This document shows, piece by piece, positions 63,659-64,000 of a DNA stretch of 64,000 nt. Source of the stretch: a virus; the IMG/VR virus record IMGVR_UViG_3300023178_000009, positions 62,001-126,000 of that record, one strand, 5' to 3'. Numbering within the stretch: position 1 is the stretch's first letter; every line of letters begins with the position of its first letter. The notes beneath the pieces were generated by a model. It was not told the DNA's origin, made no database searches, and was given only the letters and a program-made list of their open reading frames with translations. A program made the translations under genes and the position numbers.

Positions 63659-64000
63659 ATCTTTAGAATCTGAAGATTGTGAAAATCATGTTGGAATGGT
63701 CTATCTCATTGTTAATAAAAAGAACGATCGCAAATATGTTGGCAAAAAGTTCTTTTATTCTACTCGCAAACTCCCTCCTCTCAAAGGTAAAACTCGCAAA
63801 CGCAAAAAAATCGTCGAATCAGATTGGCGCGATTATTGGGGATCGAGTAATGAACTTAAAGATGACATTGCTAAATATGGTCATGATAATTTCGAACGAT
63901 ATGTACTACGTATATGTGACTCAAAGACAGAGTTATCTTACTACGAACTCAAAGAGCAAGTAGATCGCGGTGTACTTTTGACCGAAGAGTATTATAATGA
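63612..64000 (+). CDS. Seg-like (GIY-YIG-related) endonuclease-like protein, cut by window end
   Basis: A frame from ATG 63612 stays open to the right edge, at least 129 codons. MVYLIVNKKNDRKYVGKKFF is the GIY-YIG-like start (VYLI then YVGKK), followed by the basic loop RKRKKIVESDWRDYWGSS and LSYYELKEQVDRGVLL. I recall this as a common putative nuclease in T4-like phages. Homing activity is not proven. It begins inside the dCMP deaminase gene, and a later internal start cannot be excluded. Confidence 0.75.
   Translation, partial: MQSSYPNPWILQTTGKSLESEDCENHVGMVYLIVNKKNDRKYVGKKFFYSTRKLPPLKGKTRKRKKIVESDWRDYWGSSNELKDDIAKYGHDNFERYVLRICDSKTELSYYELKEQVDRGVLLTEEYYN

Overview
The window is an interior segment of a large T4-like (contractile-tailed, tevenvirus-type) phage genome. 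The evidence is a full T4-type replication set: sliding clamp gp45, clamp loader gp44/gp62, RegA, family B DNA polymerase gp43, UvsX, helicase gp41 and primase gp61. T4-type late promoters (TATAAATA and variants), class Ia ribonucleotide reductase, ThyX and dCMP deaminase are also present. Moderately low GC, many 2-oxoglutarate/Fe(II) oxygenases, a small heat-shock protein and several families I know from marine cyanophages and pelagiphages point to a marine phage. A circularly permuted tmRNA gene is a type known from alphaproteobacteria, some betaproteobacteria and some cyanobacteria, so a proteobacterial host is likely but not proven. Both ends of the window cut genes. Almost everything is on the + strand, tightly packed with TAATG/ATGA overlaps; only one two-gene island (26496-27187) runs leftward.

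Layout. 1-5163: a probable DNA base-modification cassette (unrecognised partial gene, PLP enzyme, SGNH-like protein, C5-cytosine methyltransferase, GT-A glycosyltransferase). 5175-8225: clamp gp45, tRNA-Thr and tRNA-Asn, then isocitrate lyase and a PhyH-type oxygenase. 8290-12421: membrane, exported and lipoprotein genes behind late promoters, plus a sulfotransferase. 12439-14848: gp44, gp62, regA. 14853-18260: SprT-like protein, a ParB-like/glycosyltransferase fusion and a HAD phosphatase. 18248-19113: permuted tmRNA and a SleB-type lysin. 19115-25518: small early genes, tRNA-Tyr and tRNA-Leu, an ArdC-N-like protein, oxygenases, methyltransferases and a glycosyltransferase. 25596-27187: Hsp20, microproteins, and the leftward T4-type lysozyme. 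27191-40618: DNA polymerase, a frameshifted gene, a glycan-type cluster, UvsX, gp41, oxygenases. 40629-44992: second copy of a 150-bp promoter repeat, early small genes, ThyX. 44991-54284: late region with probable internal capsid proteins, an IscU scaffold protein and a decoration-type protein. 54296-64000: gp61, SNase, NrdA/NrdB with a methyltransferase between them, dCMP deaminase and a cut Seg-like endonuclease.

How it works together. Three promoter classes can be read: TGTACA-N17-TAGAAT before small early-type genes, TTTACT-N17/18-TA(G/T)AAT before gp43, uvsX and gp61, and NATAAATA before late genes. The replication core is conserved but split by AT-rich one- to five-gene inserts (oxygenases, glycosyltransferases, methyltransferases, sulfotransferases). 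The most unusual content is the phage-borne permuted tmRNA, a full-length isocitrate lyase, an IscU scaffold placed inside a late capsid operon, a putative cytosine hypermodification cassette, and two long copies of a promoter repeat that each drive a gene with an anti-restriction (polyvalent-protein) type domain.
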